A stretch of DNA of 64,000 nucleotides from Membranipora membranacea. Taxonomy: Eukaryota; Bryozoa; Gymnolaemata; Cheilostomatida; Membraniporidae. The position numbers and the translations under genes are program-made. A model generated the notes under the pieces. That model was given only the letters and a program-made list of their open reading frames with translations, had not been told where the DNA came from and searched no databases. Location of the stretch: assembly GCA_914767715.1 (NCBI GenBank), contig OU612068.1:17856001-17920000 (forward strand), written 5' to 3'. Below are positions 13,101 to 23,475 of the stretch, piece after piece (position 1 is the stretch's first letter; each line of letters starts with the position of its first letter).

Positions 13101-16100
13101 TATCAACCATGTAAAGGCGACTTGGACTGTGAATCTGATTCTACCTCAGAACTTCAATATGGGATTATTATTGTTCATCTGCATCCAAAATGCACACTCA
13201 TTGAAGTTGTTCACCAGGAAGCAAAAACAAGCCTCACTTATCTGAACACATACATACGTACATACAATACTCCTATCACAGCTTTGATAACGAGATGGTT
13301 TCCTATAGGATCACTTGTGTCAGTCATCTATTTCCAGACAAAGCATTGTAGATAAGGAGAGGGGGAAAAGTTTCAAGATAGCACCAACCAACACTCGGCA
13401 TAACAAGATATCAACATTGTATCAGTACTGTTTCGTCACCTGATAATAAATGTTCGTTTTGTTCAATTTTAGGAGTTTTATGCTGAACAAGCAGCCGAGA
13501 AGTTGGACCCGATGGACGATCCTATCACCAGCTATAAAGGTGGACGACGATCATGCGTCATCAGTGGACTGGTGAGTACAGCATCGTGCTAACTCTGTAT
13601 TAAAATTTAGAAGTAGCTTGGTATCATCACGTTTCCTTGGTTAGTAGAGAATTCCACTTATTTTGATTTGGAACTTCGGAGGTAGATTGAGAAATAACAA
13701 TCAAAATATATGGCTAGTCGTTTGTGGCCATACTAGACCATTATAAATAACAGATGTTGACTTGTTCTTTACCGATGGTATCAAACCAGAGACTATCCAT
13801 AGTCCCTGATCAAACCACATGTTGTTGAGGATACCAAACCAGTTACCAAATTTAATTCATACCAATCACTTTGATAGACTGTGTGGCTCTATGTCTGCAG
13901 AAGCCTAGTCACTCGTTTGGAACCCATCCTCATCTCAGACAGTCCGACAAACTTCGGACCGTTGGCTCAGCACCACAAATTAGATTTTAACGATGGATTA
14001 AAAGATGACTTTGGGCGTCTCCACCTAACTGAGGCAGATGTACTTTGATTTAGGTATAAATGAGGTACTGGCCCTTCCACAGCTTAACAAGGTGTAGACA
14101 TAGAGTAGGCCCTACAGCATACTACAGTAATTTAGGGGGGGGGGGCGTCAGGCGGGAGCAAGAGTCTGGGGGGCTCAGACTAAGTGTAGCAGAACGTTTG
14201 TCTAGTTTCATTTGATATGGTTGGACTGACGGTTTCACACTAAACGGAGAATTCAAAATTTCCTATTTTTTACAGCAACTCGGAGATAGCGGGCCAGAAA
14301 CAGAAAGGTAAGCGAGCGATTATTCAGGGCGGTAGTTTATAAAAAGTTGTAGGGGAGGTAAAAGTCCCAGGCGAGTCCATAACATCATCAGTAACCTCCT
14401 CCAAGCAATTTAAGCCATGTAACAGCAAATGGAAATATTCAGAGGAGCTGATTATGACATGGTTGATTCAATTAGAGTCTTTTTAGGCTGCTGTATTTAG
14501 TTTGCTAGGGGAGGCAGTGCTTCCCTGCCTCACCTAGAACTACGGCCCTGTTATTATTCTGCAAACTCCAGGGGTCTCCAAGGTTGAGATTAGTTCACTA
14601 CCTTACCGTAGCTGATCTTTTTGTGCAAACGTCAAAGACCAGAGGTGCCGACATTGCATTACTGATGATGCTTTCAAAGACTGAACTGATTTGAATCACA
14701 ACCAACATGTCAAATTTCTGCAACTCACTCAAATATAAGGGTTTGATGAGTTTTATTCCCCACGATTTAACTCCACCAAGAAGTTCAAATGGCTCTGGTA
14801 CCATGCACAAAGTGGTTTACCGGTTTCACTGATTAGCAGCTTCATTTTTTAATAATATAGTCTGACTTTTTATGATTGTAGCTCAGAAGTAAAATCATAC
14901 CCTGGTGATCTGGTGTTACACAATGGACAAGCGTTACGCCAACCATCGCCCACCGCCCCCGTGGTGAATGGAGGCACAGACCACTACGGCTCTGAGGGTA
15001 GTCTTGTGGACTCGGTGTCCACAGGCTCTTCAACACTCTCCAGGGAGGAGAAAAAACCACTAAAATACAAAATGTCTACGGGTAGCTTCTTGACCAAAGT
15101 TGTAGGGGTAAGTTTAGTCTACCAGTTTTACTGGTTCTTTCTCCCGCCAGCTATCTAGCCAATGTGTTGGCACTGATTGGTTTTTGAGGTTGGTGGGTCT
15201 CCCCATCCACCAGCCAGAGCCAACACGTTGCTACCAGCTAGCCAACTTTTATTCTTCAATGATATGTCAATGATGGTTCATCGTTCTCCGCCAAGCTAAA
15301 ATCCTCTAATCAAAATTCTGCCACTTTTATATTTGGTCACATGTAAGCGTTAATGATGTGTCACCAGTATTGTGTATGTATTAAATTGCAGGAAATTGCT
15401 TTGACAGTATTTATAGCTGTTTCCAGTGTTGATTAATTAATAGTAAATTTCTGTTGTTGCAGTGGAAAGAGAAGCGAAAAATACCAGATTTGGAATATTT
15501 TCTGATGAACATGGGCGTCACAGAATTTAAAGACGAGAAACTAGCCAGCTACAGGGTAAGTTTAAGTAGGTAATTGTACAATAAACCTTTGTGGTATGAG
15601 AAATTCCATAAGCCTACATACACAATGCAAGGTCGGAATTCTGATTAGAGGAGAAATTCCATGTAGCCGTCTGATGGTTAAGAATTCTGATGGTTAGGAA
15701 TCGCCGTCCCTTGGTTTGTTGGTTTTACAACGGGCATAACACTAATAAGGTCAGCATAGTGGTCAATCGCGCTGCCGTTGTCTCATATGTGGTTGGCAAT
15801 AAGGGACAAAGCTCTCGATGAGATCCTAGTTCAACTGAGACATGCTATAATTGTGGCATTTTACCTCTTCTACAAACTGCTTCTGGCTGAGATAACAACA
15901 CCTATCAAATGTTTCCTATGAGCGGAATGCTTGCAATGTTGCAATTCCATTGTTCCCCTGCAAATAAATTTGTATGACATTGCTTATTTTTATTCAACAT
16001 GATTATGATGCCAATAAAAGTATAGAGAAAAACAGTCATAGGAAAATTCTAGTGATCACTGTAAAAAACATGGCCTTCAAATTAATAATCATTGCTTAAA

Positions 16101-19100
16101 TTTACTATAAACAATTACTGTTTTTTCCAATTTTTGGTAGTGAACTCACTAACACTGAGAATTTACAATGAAAATGAGAGTGTATTATGCAATGCAGTGT
16201 TTATTATAAATACCGCATGTTCAGCATGTCCTGGTTTTTTAATGCCCTCCAAAAATTTGACTTGAAAGGAATCGAGGATTTGTTATGGATGTAGCAGGCA
16301 ATCTCATTATATTATAGGCAAAAACTGCACTCAACATTCATAACAAATACATATACATTGATTGATATGTTGGGATAGTGATTAAAAATGATAAGTTTTG
16401 ATATTAGGAATAATTGAAAAACTTCAAGATAATGATGTAAACAGTTTCATGATTTTTTATACATTTATCAATCACCAGGCTGATTAATAATGGTCACTTA
16501 CTACGTCAGTAAAGTACTAGCAAAAAAACCAGACCGTTGTGGAAACAGATATAGGCTAGTCTTTTCTGCTTTTCAAACGACCTTTTATCAATGATAGCCT
16601 TACTACTCTAGAACACTTGATCTATTTGCTGTTTGGTTTTTCCTTTCACAAATTTCTGTGTGACCTTCCACAAAAAGACCTGTGAACTAGCGGAAGCGTC
16701 GTGTCCGTGGAAATTTGCACTAGCTTCTTGTGAGTCAGGTGTGATATCGACTTGTGAGCCTAAAACAAACTGTACGATTCCTCACCTTCACTAATTCACC
16801 ATATTGGGGATTGACCCTGCATTGCTTGGCCTTAGCCATAGGTCAGATCATAATTTTTTAGCTTTGAGGTCCAACCTGGGATTGAGCAAGGTTGATGGGG
16901 CATTTCATGTTTGCGTACACATACAATAGCAAGAAAACTTCTAGATGCCCTTCAATAGAAAATGGTGTTTTGTAGAAAACTGTTTTTTTTTCTATTATTT
17001 AACAGAAAAATGGTGTTATTATTCAGCCCGCTATGTATTGACTAAATTATTTGGTATGACATACATTGTTATGCAATAAATGATTCTGATATTTTAGCGA
17101 GAGAGGTGGCCGGTGTTGCTGACAGAAGCCGGTACTGAACCCCCTGAAATCCCTGATGCTGAGAGAACGCGACGTGATGCTATCTGGGAGATATTCACCA
17201 ACGAGTGTACTTTCCTCGTTGATCATCTAATGGTGCTAAAACATGTAAGAGATATACTGAGATAGCTACCAGTTCATGTCACAAGTATTGACAACTGTAG
17301 AGGCATTGATTATTACATTAAACAAGGATGTCATCTGTCATATCGACCTTAGACCAAGTTTAGTCCATTTGCCTGCATTTGGAGCTGCTCCCCCTCCGCT
17401 GTCAAGCTGCAGGAAGGGAGCAACTAGAATCCAGGCAATTAGATTGAACTTGATCTATATCAACCTTGAACTGACAAGAATCTGACAGGAATGACAATGA
17501 ATCTGACAAGAATGAAAAGTTAACGACACACCTATTCATGCATAATGTATGAGCTAATAAAGATCAAGCTGAAAAAGGCGAGGAATTATATGGCATGGAA
17601 ATAATAGCCTACGAGCACACGTCTTGTTTTGAGTAGCGAGTAGCTATTATGACGTCAAATGTGAACTGAATTCTTGGATACTAGGTTAGTGACATCACAA
17701 CAAGTGAAAGTGGAGATAATTACCAACTCAATATAGGGTCCTGTATTGACCTGTGCAGGTTTGACCTGGTGGGTTTTGACTTTCAGCTTATCTGTAAGTT
17801 TCAATGTTTTAGTGTTTCTTGGAACCTCTAAAGAAATGTCAAGTGGAGGGACTTCTCATGGAGATCGAGCCCGACAAGCTATTCGGCAATCTTGATGTTC
17901 TCTGTGATGTAAGTTGATTTATCTATATAGTAAAACATTGCAAAATAATATAGCTAAATCTTATTTTTACCCTATTCATTACACATTTTTCCAGCTAATC
18001 TGGCCAAATAAAAATGCTTGACATGTTTATTGCTGATCCAACTACTATAAACCCAAATCATTCCTTTTTCAATTGCATACTTGCGCATTGTCCACAGGGT
18101 AATATATTGTCTTGCGGTCATTTGAGAGAGAAATCAAAAAGGGATGACCCTGTCATTTTTTGACATATAACAGCAGGTGGTCGTGATAGTGTCTGACCTG
18201 CCGTAGACCGTATTACGGCATTGTGACAACTTCTTTCTTTTTTTTGACAGTTGAGCTACAGATTCTGTCTCAACTTTCTGCAGCTGCTCAGACAAAGTGC
18301 TCAGATAGACTTCGCAAGCACGGAAGTCATGTGCCGATGTCTGGATGAAATGACAATTAACTCCCGCGACGGTGACATTTATCATTCTTATTTACTCAAT
18401 TACCGGTCAGCCTTAACTTATCTAGACATACTCAGAAACACCATAGAAGACTATGCCATTTATGAACGAGTAAGTACTTCATAAAACAGGGTAGTAGTTT
18501 AAGATAAATGGAATGGGAGGCGTAAATCCTAGAGGGTGTAAAGTAACACCATGTTGGGTATTGTAAGCTGAGTCCTGAGTCCCCAGTACCCAACCTTCAA
18601 AGCGTTTACTGATATAAATAGCAAATGGATATGGAAGACATGGAATATTCAATTATAGCATTTTAAGGCCACTATATCCAGCATTCTAGAGGAGGCAGAG
18701 TGGCCATGCCTCCCATAGAACTATGGGCCTGTGTTATAATGTCCAAGACAAAGATATATCTTAAAGTTCATGTTATATATCATTTGAAAGGGTAGATCAG
18801 ATTTCAATTGCTTCGAAATCTGATGTAAGATGAGACAGCATGCTGATTGCTCATCCTACAACAATACATTTGACTTTACTCCATTACCATGTGGAAAAAT
18901 ATAATGAAGGTTACATGTGCTTATCTGATGAGTAATCCAGAAAATCAGCTTATTGGAATGCTGAGCAGGTCATTTACGTCGTGTCACACTACATCAATAG
19001 ACTCTATAGTGGCAGCGTTTATTAGACACATATATACCCGCCTTATGAATCAAACGAGTCTTCCTGGATGCACCATTTGCTTTTAATACTATCAGCACAA

Positions 19101-21985
19101 CAAATATTTAAAACTAGCTAGATTGGCTTAAATTTTATTTATTTTATTTTTCATGACTCTAATATAGTTAATGACTTTAAATAGCGTGCCTACTACCATT
19201 GGACATGGTGGAACAGGGTTGGATCAGGTAGGGTTAAGTGGTGGATGCCTTCCTAGAGAAAAGTGGCTCTTGGGTCTGATCTTAGCTGCCAGTCTCAATT
19301 CTGTGATTTATAATTGTAGCGGTGCGAACAGGACCCGCGTTGTAAAAAGCTTAGACTCTCAGATCTGCTCATAGCGCCCATGCAGCATTGGACACGTCTT
19401 CCTCTTCTGCTGAAAAACATCAGGAAATATACTCTGAACCACTCGGACAAAGAAAAACTAGATGCCAGCATCGAGAAAGTTGTCTCATCAACAAGTAAGT
19501 TTATTTCTTTATGATGAGAATAAAGGGACATTTCATTGACGAATTTTCTTTCATTAAAAAAATGATGTCAACAACATGCGGTGGTTGTTGTGACTTCATT
19601 TTTTTAATGATGCCGTGTGCACACACATATGGCAATCGTTTCACATACACTATCTATGAGTCTTACATCCTAGATAGTGATTCTACTGATGTTGGGATTG
19701 TTTTAACAGATAAATAAGGGGAAAGACATTTTGAACAGTTCATAAAAAGTGTCCTTGTCAGTCAACATTTGAAGGTTTCACGCAACTGTGACAAATACGA
19801 TGCTTTGGAGGGGACTATTTATTTAACTAATGATGAGTTTCATGAACCACCCTGATCCTCATTGTTGATTCAATGGATTCTCGTACATAAGTTGATCCAC
19901 AGCAACAGCCAATCAGATTGCACTATTAAAATGTGTATCTCTTATTGTTAGAATCAATTTAGTGTGGGTACCTAACAAGTTCCCGCCCCTAATAAATGAA
20001 ATTGGTCACGGGTCGTCACTCGAAGTTCACTGTGATGGTACTCTGTCTAAGTGAATTAATCATCAGAGATATACATGCAATAGTACATCACGTCATCAGT
20101 ATGTCTTGAAAGTTCATGCTCGGTAATGTTATTGGCCGAGATATGAACTCTGATTGGTCGAGCTATGAACTCTGACTGCTGTGTTACAGAATCACTGGAG
20201 AACAAGATAGACTGGCTGAAGACCTTTGAAAGGGTGAAGGAAATAGAGAAACAACTCGTCTGGCCTACCATCTCAGAGATCGACAATAAAGCCTTCATTC
20301 CTGATGTAAGTGTCAAGGGTTTATGCTTGGTCGGTGCAGGGAATACCATCAGGAGATCAGAACATAAGTTGCCCACTTGTGTTGCTATGATGGGGATAGT
20401 AGTCAATGAATGCCAGAAATGTTTTTTTTTATTGACTTCTCGCACAAACATTCAATGATCATGACTAGAACTATGCTGATGTCAAGCAGGGACAAAGATG
20501 CAAGACATGTGATAGAATAACACCGCTGCAAAGTGATTGTAGAATCTATGAGCAACAAAACTAAAATGAAATTCAATTTTCTATAACCACTGGCACACAA
20601 CTCCGAACTGTACCAGAATGAATATTTGACATCACATGTTTCAAATTTTCAGACGTTGAAGAGCGTATTGAGTGTACAGCCAACCAACAACCTACTAGAT
20701 AATCAAACAAGGGAGATAACCTTTGAGGGACCTCTCATATTGACGGAAAAGGATCGCACAACAGACGCATATGTGTTCTTATTCAGCGACTTCTTACTTT
20801 TCACAAAAATCAGGAAAGACGCCAAGAAAACCCGCGGGGTATGTTCGATCTATAATTATTGCAATACAGTACTGATCCACATTTAGCTTTAGTAATGATT
20901 TACACCAAACTCATAGTGTTATTTCATATCCATATGGGTTAACTTATCAACTACAACACAATTTCAACTTATAGTGACATGACAGTCAAATCTGTGGAAC
21001 AATATCTAATATCTATCTTCCGCATTTGTTCAACAAGCTTACAACAGGCCACTCTCTTATAACTACCACAGTGATGGACCTCATTCATGTTTTCATTTAT
21101 CTTACAGAGGATGTCCACAGTAGACAGAAGTGAGGGATTTTATCATGTACTCAGGCAGCCCATACCCATAGAGAGTCTCTCAGTTCACGACATCGGTCCT
21201 GCAGAAGCGAGCATTAGCAACATGAAAAACCTCTTTGTCGTTGTGCAAAGGAATAGCTTCCAACAAGTGATTGGAGTATTTACTTTGCAAGCGCATACCT
21301 CACTGGGCAAGGTATGTATCAAAGTTAAAATGTATCAAATTATGCATCTCACCTGTATGCTATACCAATCAACCATTCTTTTTTTAACTCAACCAAACAA
21401 ACAAAGTTCAGATTAAATCTTTTAAGTCAATGGATCTATCCATTCCATTGTCTGACCACCATTACTTGGAAAAACTCCCTGTCTTCACATTGGAATTTTT
21501 AGAGTTGCCTTTATTTGAATTCATCTTTTTATGCTAGCCAAGCAAGCATACTCTTGAATCTTGATAGATATCTTGTTGTATCTATTAACATTCTTCTCCT
21601 ATTGTAGGAGAAATGGCTCGACCATCTCAGAGATAACAAAGAAAAGAACACGGAAATAAACAATAACAAATCTGAGGTAGCCTCGAGGCAGAAATCCTTC
21701 AGAGACAATCATGAAAATGGCGGTTTGTTGAGTCACAACCTACTCAAACATTCAAAAGTGCTGGAAATCACAAACACGTTACCGCGCAGTAAAAGTCACT
21801 CAACCAAACAAGACAGTGGTCCATCACGGCCTAAAAGTTTTAACCAGTCACTCGATGGTAACATATCTCCTATCGCAACTCATAAAATATATGAAAAGTC
21901 AAGGACACTGAGCACCAGCTGCCTGAATGGAGATCACACAGGCTCCCAGCTTTCTCTAATCGGTAGCAGTGATTACGTTCACTGA
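1155..21985 (+). CDS. PLEKHG5: PLEKHG5-like Rho guanine nucleotide exchange factor (15 coding exons, 941 aa)
   Basis: Exons: 1155-1248, 3880-4522, 6413-6530, 13473-13571, 14276-14307, 14882-15107, 15463-15555, 17098-17244, 17813-17908, 18251-18469, 19320-19494, 20190-20305, 20653-20838, 21108-21311, 21608-21985. All junctions are GT-AG and all phases match. The family exchanges GDP for GTP on RhoA-type GTPases and acts at junctions, on actin and in autophagy. Residues 1-430 are Ser-rich and poorly conserved. The DH domain covers about residues 455-650, with the block KLRLSDLLIAPMQHWTRLPL in exon 11. The PH domain covers about 690-815. The segments RERWPVLLTEAG, PEIPDAERTRRDAIWEIF and EPDKLFGNLDVL resemble vertebrate PLEKHG5, which decides the subfamily. 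The C-terminus ends in SSDYVH, not a class I PDZ ligand as described for mammalian Syx. The first exon choice is less sure than the rest, because two other start exons splice in phase into exon 4. Confidence 0.9.
2282..2400 (+). repeat. G-run dispersed element, copy 1
   Basis: A run of about 16 G is followed by AGTCTGGGGGCTCAGACTA, TAGTTTCA and CACACTAAAACG. The same order occurs at 14132-14260 on + and in part at 28430-28495 on -. Confidence 0.5.
2925..3041. repeat. Fold-back element with ~35-bp arms
   Basis: Arms at 2925-2959 and 3007-3041 are near-perfect inverted repeats, each containing CATGTTATAGTCA or its complement, around a 47-bp centre. No related copy was found in the window and no clear target duplication is seen. 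Confidence 0.6.
4523..6412 (+). other. Intron 2 of the PLEKHG5-like gene
   Basis: It begins with a GC-rich hairpin at 4558-4637. A direct duplication of about 34 bp, each copy containing GCTATGAGATCA, lies at 5308-5376. Nothing else coding is supported. Confidence 0.55.
4558..4637. repeat. GC-rich fold-back hairpin
   Basis: Two arms of about 35 bp, roughly 80-85% complementary by eye, meet at GGGGACACCCTCCCC. It begins about 35 bp after the exon 2 donor of the PLEKHG5-like gene and stands out against AT-rich flanks. Confidence 0.55.
8682..8735 (+). CDS. Alternative first coding exon of the PLEKHG5-like gene
   Basis: The ATG at 8682 opens 18 codons (MKSLKGIFKHRRTKSVSA) that end exactly at a strong GTAAGT donor in phase 0. 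The next coding exon at 13473 begins in phase 0, so an internal promoter would give a shorter GEF lacking exons 1-3. The peptide is basic, with an RRTKS phosphosite-like motif. The start context (caccATGa) is favourable. Use of this start is inferred from phase and donor only. Confidence 0.5.
10737..10883 (+). repeat. 82-bp direct duplication
   Basis: Two adjacent copies start at GGATATTC (10737 and 10819) and end in CAACTATTTGGAACTATTG. Both copies lie within an 83-codon open frame that shows no splice or domain support. Confidence 0.5.
11024..11767 (+). CDS. Candidate third first exon of the PLEKHG5-like gene (Ser/Arg-rich), donor unclear
   Basis: A 247-codon open frame starts at ATG 11024 inside the long intron before exon 4. 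Its first ~210 residues look like real protein: Ser-, Arg- and Lys-rich, with repeated kinase-type motifs (RRFSLS, SRRRFARHSKS, RRQSLKRFF, LKRFYSEG). The last ~35 residues turn hydrophobic and probably read into intron. A phase-0 donor is needed to reach the exon at 13473. Candidates near 11666 and 11729 are weak, so the 3' edge is not fixed. It could also be an unrelated small gene. Confidence 0.4.
   Translation: MSLKRINWQNSSNSLNRARKTQSLDETSLSKQRRFSLSVSKLFRRGFSDSAVGLKHCQSLDVNIDIAHMEIGTNSQSPSRRRFARHSKSENAIPEHEEYNQHDDEKEWEISKNCLLRPSSNRRQSLKRFFARKLSLKESDDIPLSLYRSHSVDTSLPHMVDNLHKEHGRLKRFYSEGTTPFINQPFSSPIWPSELLEYKSGDNFIIVLREVVGPVLLVVVRIPFTSFFSLNIFISVMVRNPAILYAF
14132..14260 (+). repeat. G-run dispersed element, copy 2
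   Basis: Poly-G, then GAGTCTGGGGGGCTCAGACT, CTAGTTTCA and TTCACACTAAACGGA, matching copy 1 in order. It sits just upstream of the 32-nt exon 5 of the PLEKHG5-like gene. Confidence 0.5.
14325..14556 (+). repeat. Dispersed repeat family A, copy 1
   Basis: Shares AGCAAATGG, GACATGG, ATTCAATTA and GAGGCAG...CCTGCCTC...GGCCCTGT...TTAT in order with 18488-18740. The 3' half can form a hairpin around the GAGGCAG/CTGCCTC words. Confidence 0.5.
15155..15243 (+). repeat. Inverted-repeat element family B, copy 1
   Basis: Terminal arms AGCCAATGTGTTGGC and GCCAACACGTTGCT surround a core with CTCCCCATCCACCA. The reverse-complement copy lies at 52120-52192. Confidence 0.55.
15556..17097 (+). other. Intron 7 of the PLEKHG5-like gene
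   Basis: About 1.5 kb of AT-rich intron between the exon ending EKLASYR and the first DH exon. I see no repeat family or exon in it. Confidence 0.5.
18488..18740 (+). repeat. Dispersed repeat family A, copy 2
   Basis: Matches the element at 14325-14556 along most of its length, including the terminal GAGGAGGCAG and CCATAGAACTATGGGCCTGT parts. It lies directly downstream of a DH-domain exon. Confidence 0.5.
19920..20065 (+). repeat. Dispersed repeat family C, copy 1
   Basis: Shares ATGTGTATC, TTTAGT-TG-G-ACCTAACA, AAATTG and TAGTGAATTAAT in order with 40105-40245. Confidence 0.45.
20653..21311 (+). other. PH domain exons of the PLEKHG5-like gene
   Basis: Exons 20653-20838 and 21108-21311 encode a pleckstrin-homology fold directly after the DH domain. 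The early strands read REITFEGPLILTEKD and DAYVFLFSDFLLFTKI. Exon 14 gives the later strands and LFVVVQRNSFQQVIGVFTLQ. The terminal helix, which should contain a conserved Trp, continues into exon 15 as EKWLDHL. This is the DH-PH order usual for Dbl-family exchange factors. Confidence 0.85.
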
Positions 21986-22337
21986 TACATTTGTATATAT
22001 CCTGCTGTCATCTAAGGGCGCGGTAGGCTACTTGTGTTGATGCCAAATCAGATTCTTTCGTCTATTTTGTATAAAGCTAAAGCTTGCAGTAATATATTAG
22101 CCTATACATGCTGTATTTTTTTTCATTCGAATGTTGAGGGAGGGTGTCCCACCCTCTCTTGAATGTCCATTATTCAGGTTTACAGTATTTCCAATCGGGA
22201 GTTGTGTGCTCATTCAAATATTGGTACTATTCATAGCTGTCATGCCAAACTCAATTCCTGGTCTCTGAATTTTTACTATTATTATTATACTTAATTGTGT
22301 GCCCAACATATAATTGTATCATTACTGTGTGATATTG

Positions 22338-22343
22338 AATAAA
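22338..22343 (+). promoter_or_regulatory. Polyadenylation signal AATAAA, PLEKHG5-like gene
   Basis: A canonical AATAAA lies about 350 nt after the stop codon at 21983-21985, with no nearer copy on this strand that I noticed. It would give a short 3' UTR ending in the gap before the convergent gene. Confidence 0.55.
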
Positions 22344-23475
22344 TGATACCGAATGTCAGTAAAACTCATTTTCTTCAAGATGCTTCCTCAAAAAAACTTG
22401 CAGTATAATCTTATTCTTAGTTCAAATGGCTGTCATCTGCTTGGGACACCCTTATTAGGAATACTTCAGACATCTCTGATCGATGGCTTATTTCTGATAA
22501 ACTATTATCTTTGCAATCCAATTCCGTTTAACAAAAGAAGGAGGATGCAAGTGGTTCTGATTATGGCAAGGGCGAGCTTCATTTCACTGTTTGATGTTTT
22601 TACAGGTCAATCAATTGTTCCCAACCACTTCATATTCCCCAGGCATTTGTTTTGACTATCCATACCATATAAGACTCTGAGAGACGGCAGCTGGCAAATA
22701 ACCAACACTTGTGTTAAGGAGGAAATAAAGTTAACATGAAAGGTTAGTTTTAAATTTTTATAGGCTAGAATGCGCTTCCTGTTTAGATTGCAATCATGAT
22801 TTTCTTCCTGAGGGGCAGCTATCCTATGTGAGATATAGGGGGTACACAGAAACTTATCAATACCAGTCACAAAGCTGCACAAAATCAAACCTCAATCTAT
22901 GTGAACTGCAACAGTCTTCTAAGACTTTTACAGTGCAAATTTTTTTTGTAATGCATATTATCTATACCAATACAATCTGTAATGCAGTTTATTGTAGCAA
23001 AAATAAATACTCCATATGCAAAAATAAATAGGAATGGTTGTGAAAGCCGTTATATTGATTGGTATTCTATAGAAAATATAAGTAAAACATACTCATTGTA
23101 AACTGCTGCATAAACTGAGCTGAATTGGCATGATAAGTGATTGAATATACGCAAGAACTTGACCAGTCTACAATAAATATATGATAGTGCGTGGAAACCA
23201 ACTAGACTTCACAAAGCTATTCAAAGACTCTGACACATACAGCGAGCATGAAATCAGGAAGGGTGAAGATGATCAACTATTGATGCTGATAAACTGTAAA
23301 TATCTGAATTGTCTGCCCATTCTCATAAAGGAGATAACTCCTAGTTTTATCAACACAGATATAAAACATCAACAAAATTTCCAGCACCAAGAAGATAATA
23401 ACCAATGAACTGAGGGAAGCAGGTATAGCATAGCATTATACAGGTAAAGATAAGAATCTCATAAACTTTGAGCTA
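22344..23475. other. Convergent 3' intergenic region
   Basis: Low-complexity AT-rich DNA between the 3' ends of the PLEKHG5-like gene and the Cys-rich membrane protein gene. A minus-strand AATAAA (TTTATT on +, about 22987-22992) could end the membrane protein transcript, giving a UTR of roughly 480 nt. The short open frames here lack any support. Confidence 0.45.

Larger units (their letters stand above)
6531..13472 (+). other. Long intron 3 of the PLEKHG5-like gene
   Basis: A 6.9 kb stretch holding the two alternative first exons (8682, 11024). It also has local direct duplications at 6746-6975 and 10737-10883. The other open frames in it are short and show no splice or family support. Confidence 0.55.
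17098..20305 (+). other. DH (RhoGEF) domain exons of the PLEKHG5-like gene
   Basis: Five exons (17098-17244, 17813-17908, 18251-18469, 19320-19494, 20190-20305) encode the Dbl-homology helical bundle that binds nucleotide-free Rho. CR1 holds AIWEIFTNECTFLVDHLMVL. CR3 holds LRLSDLLIAPMQHWTRLPLL, where most family members have QR(L/I)TRYPLL. The final helix runs into SLENKIDWLKTFERVKEIEK. No break or stop lies inside the domain. Confidence 0.9.
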
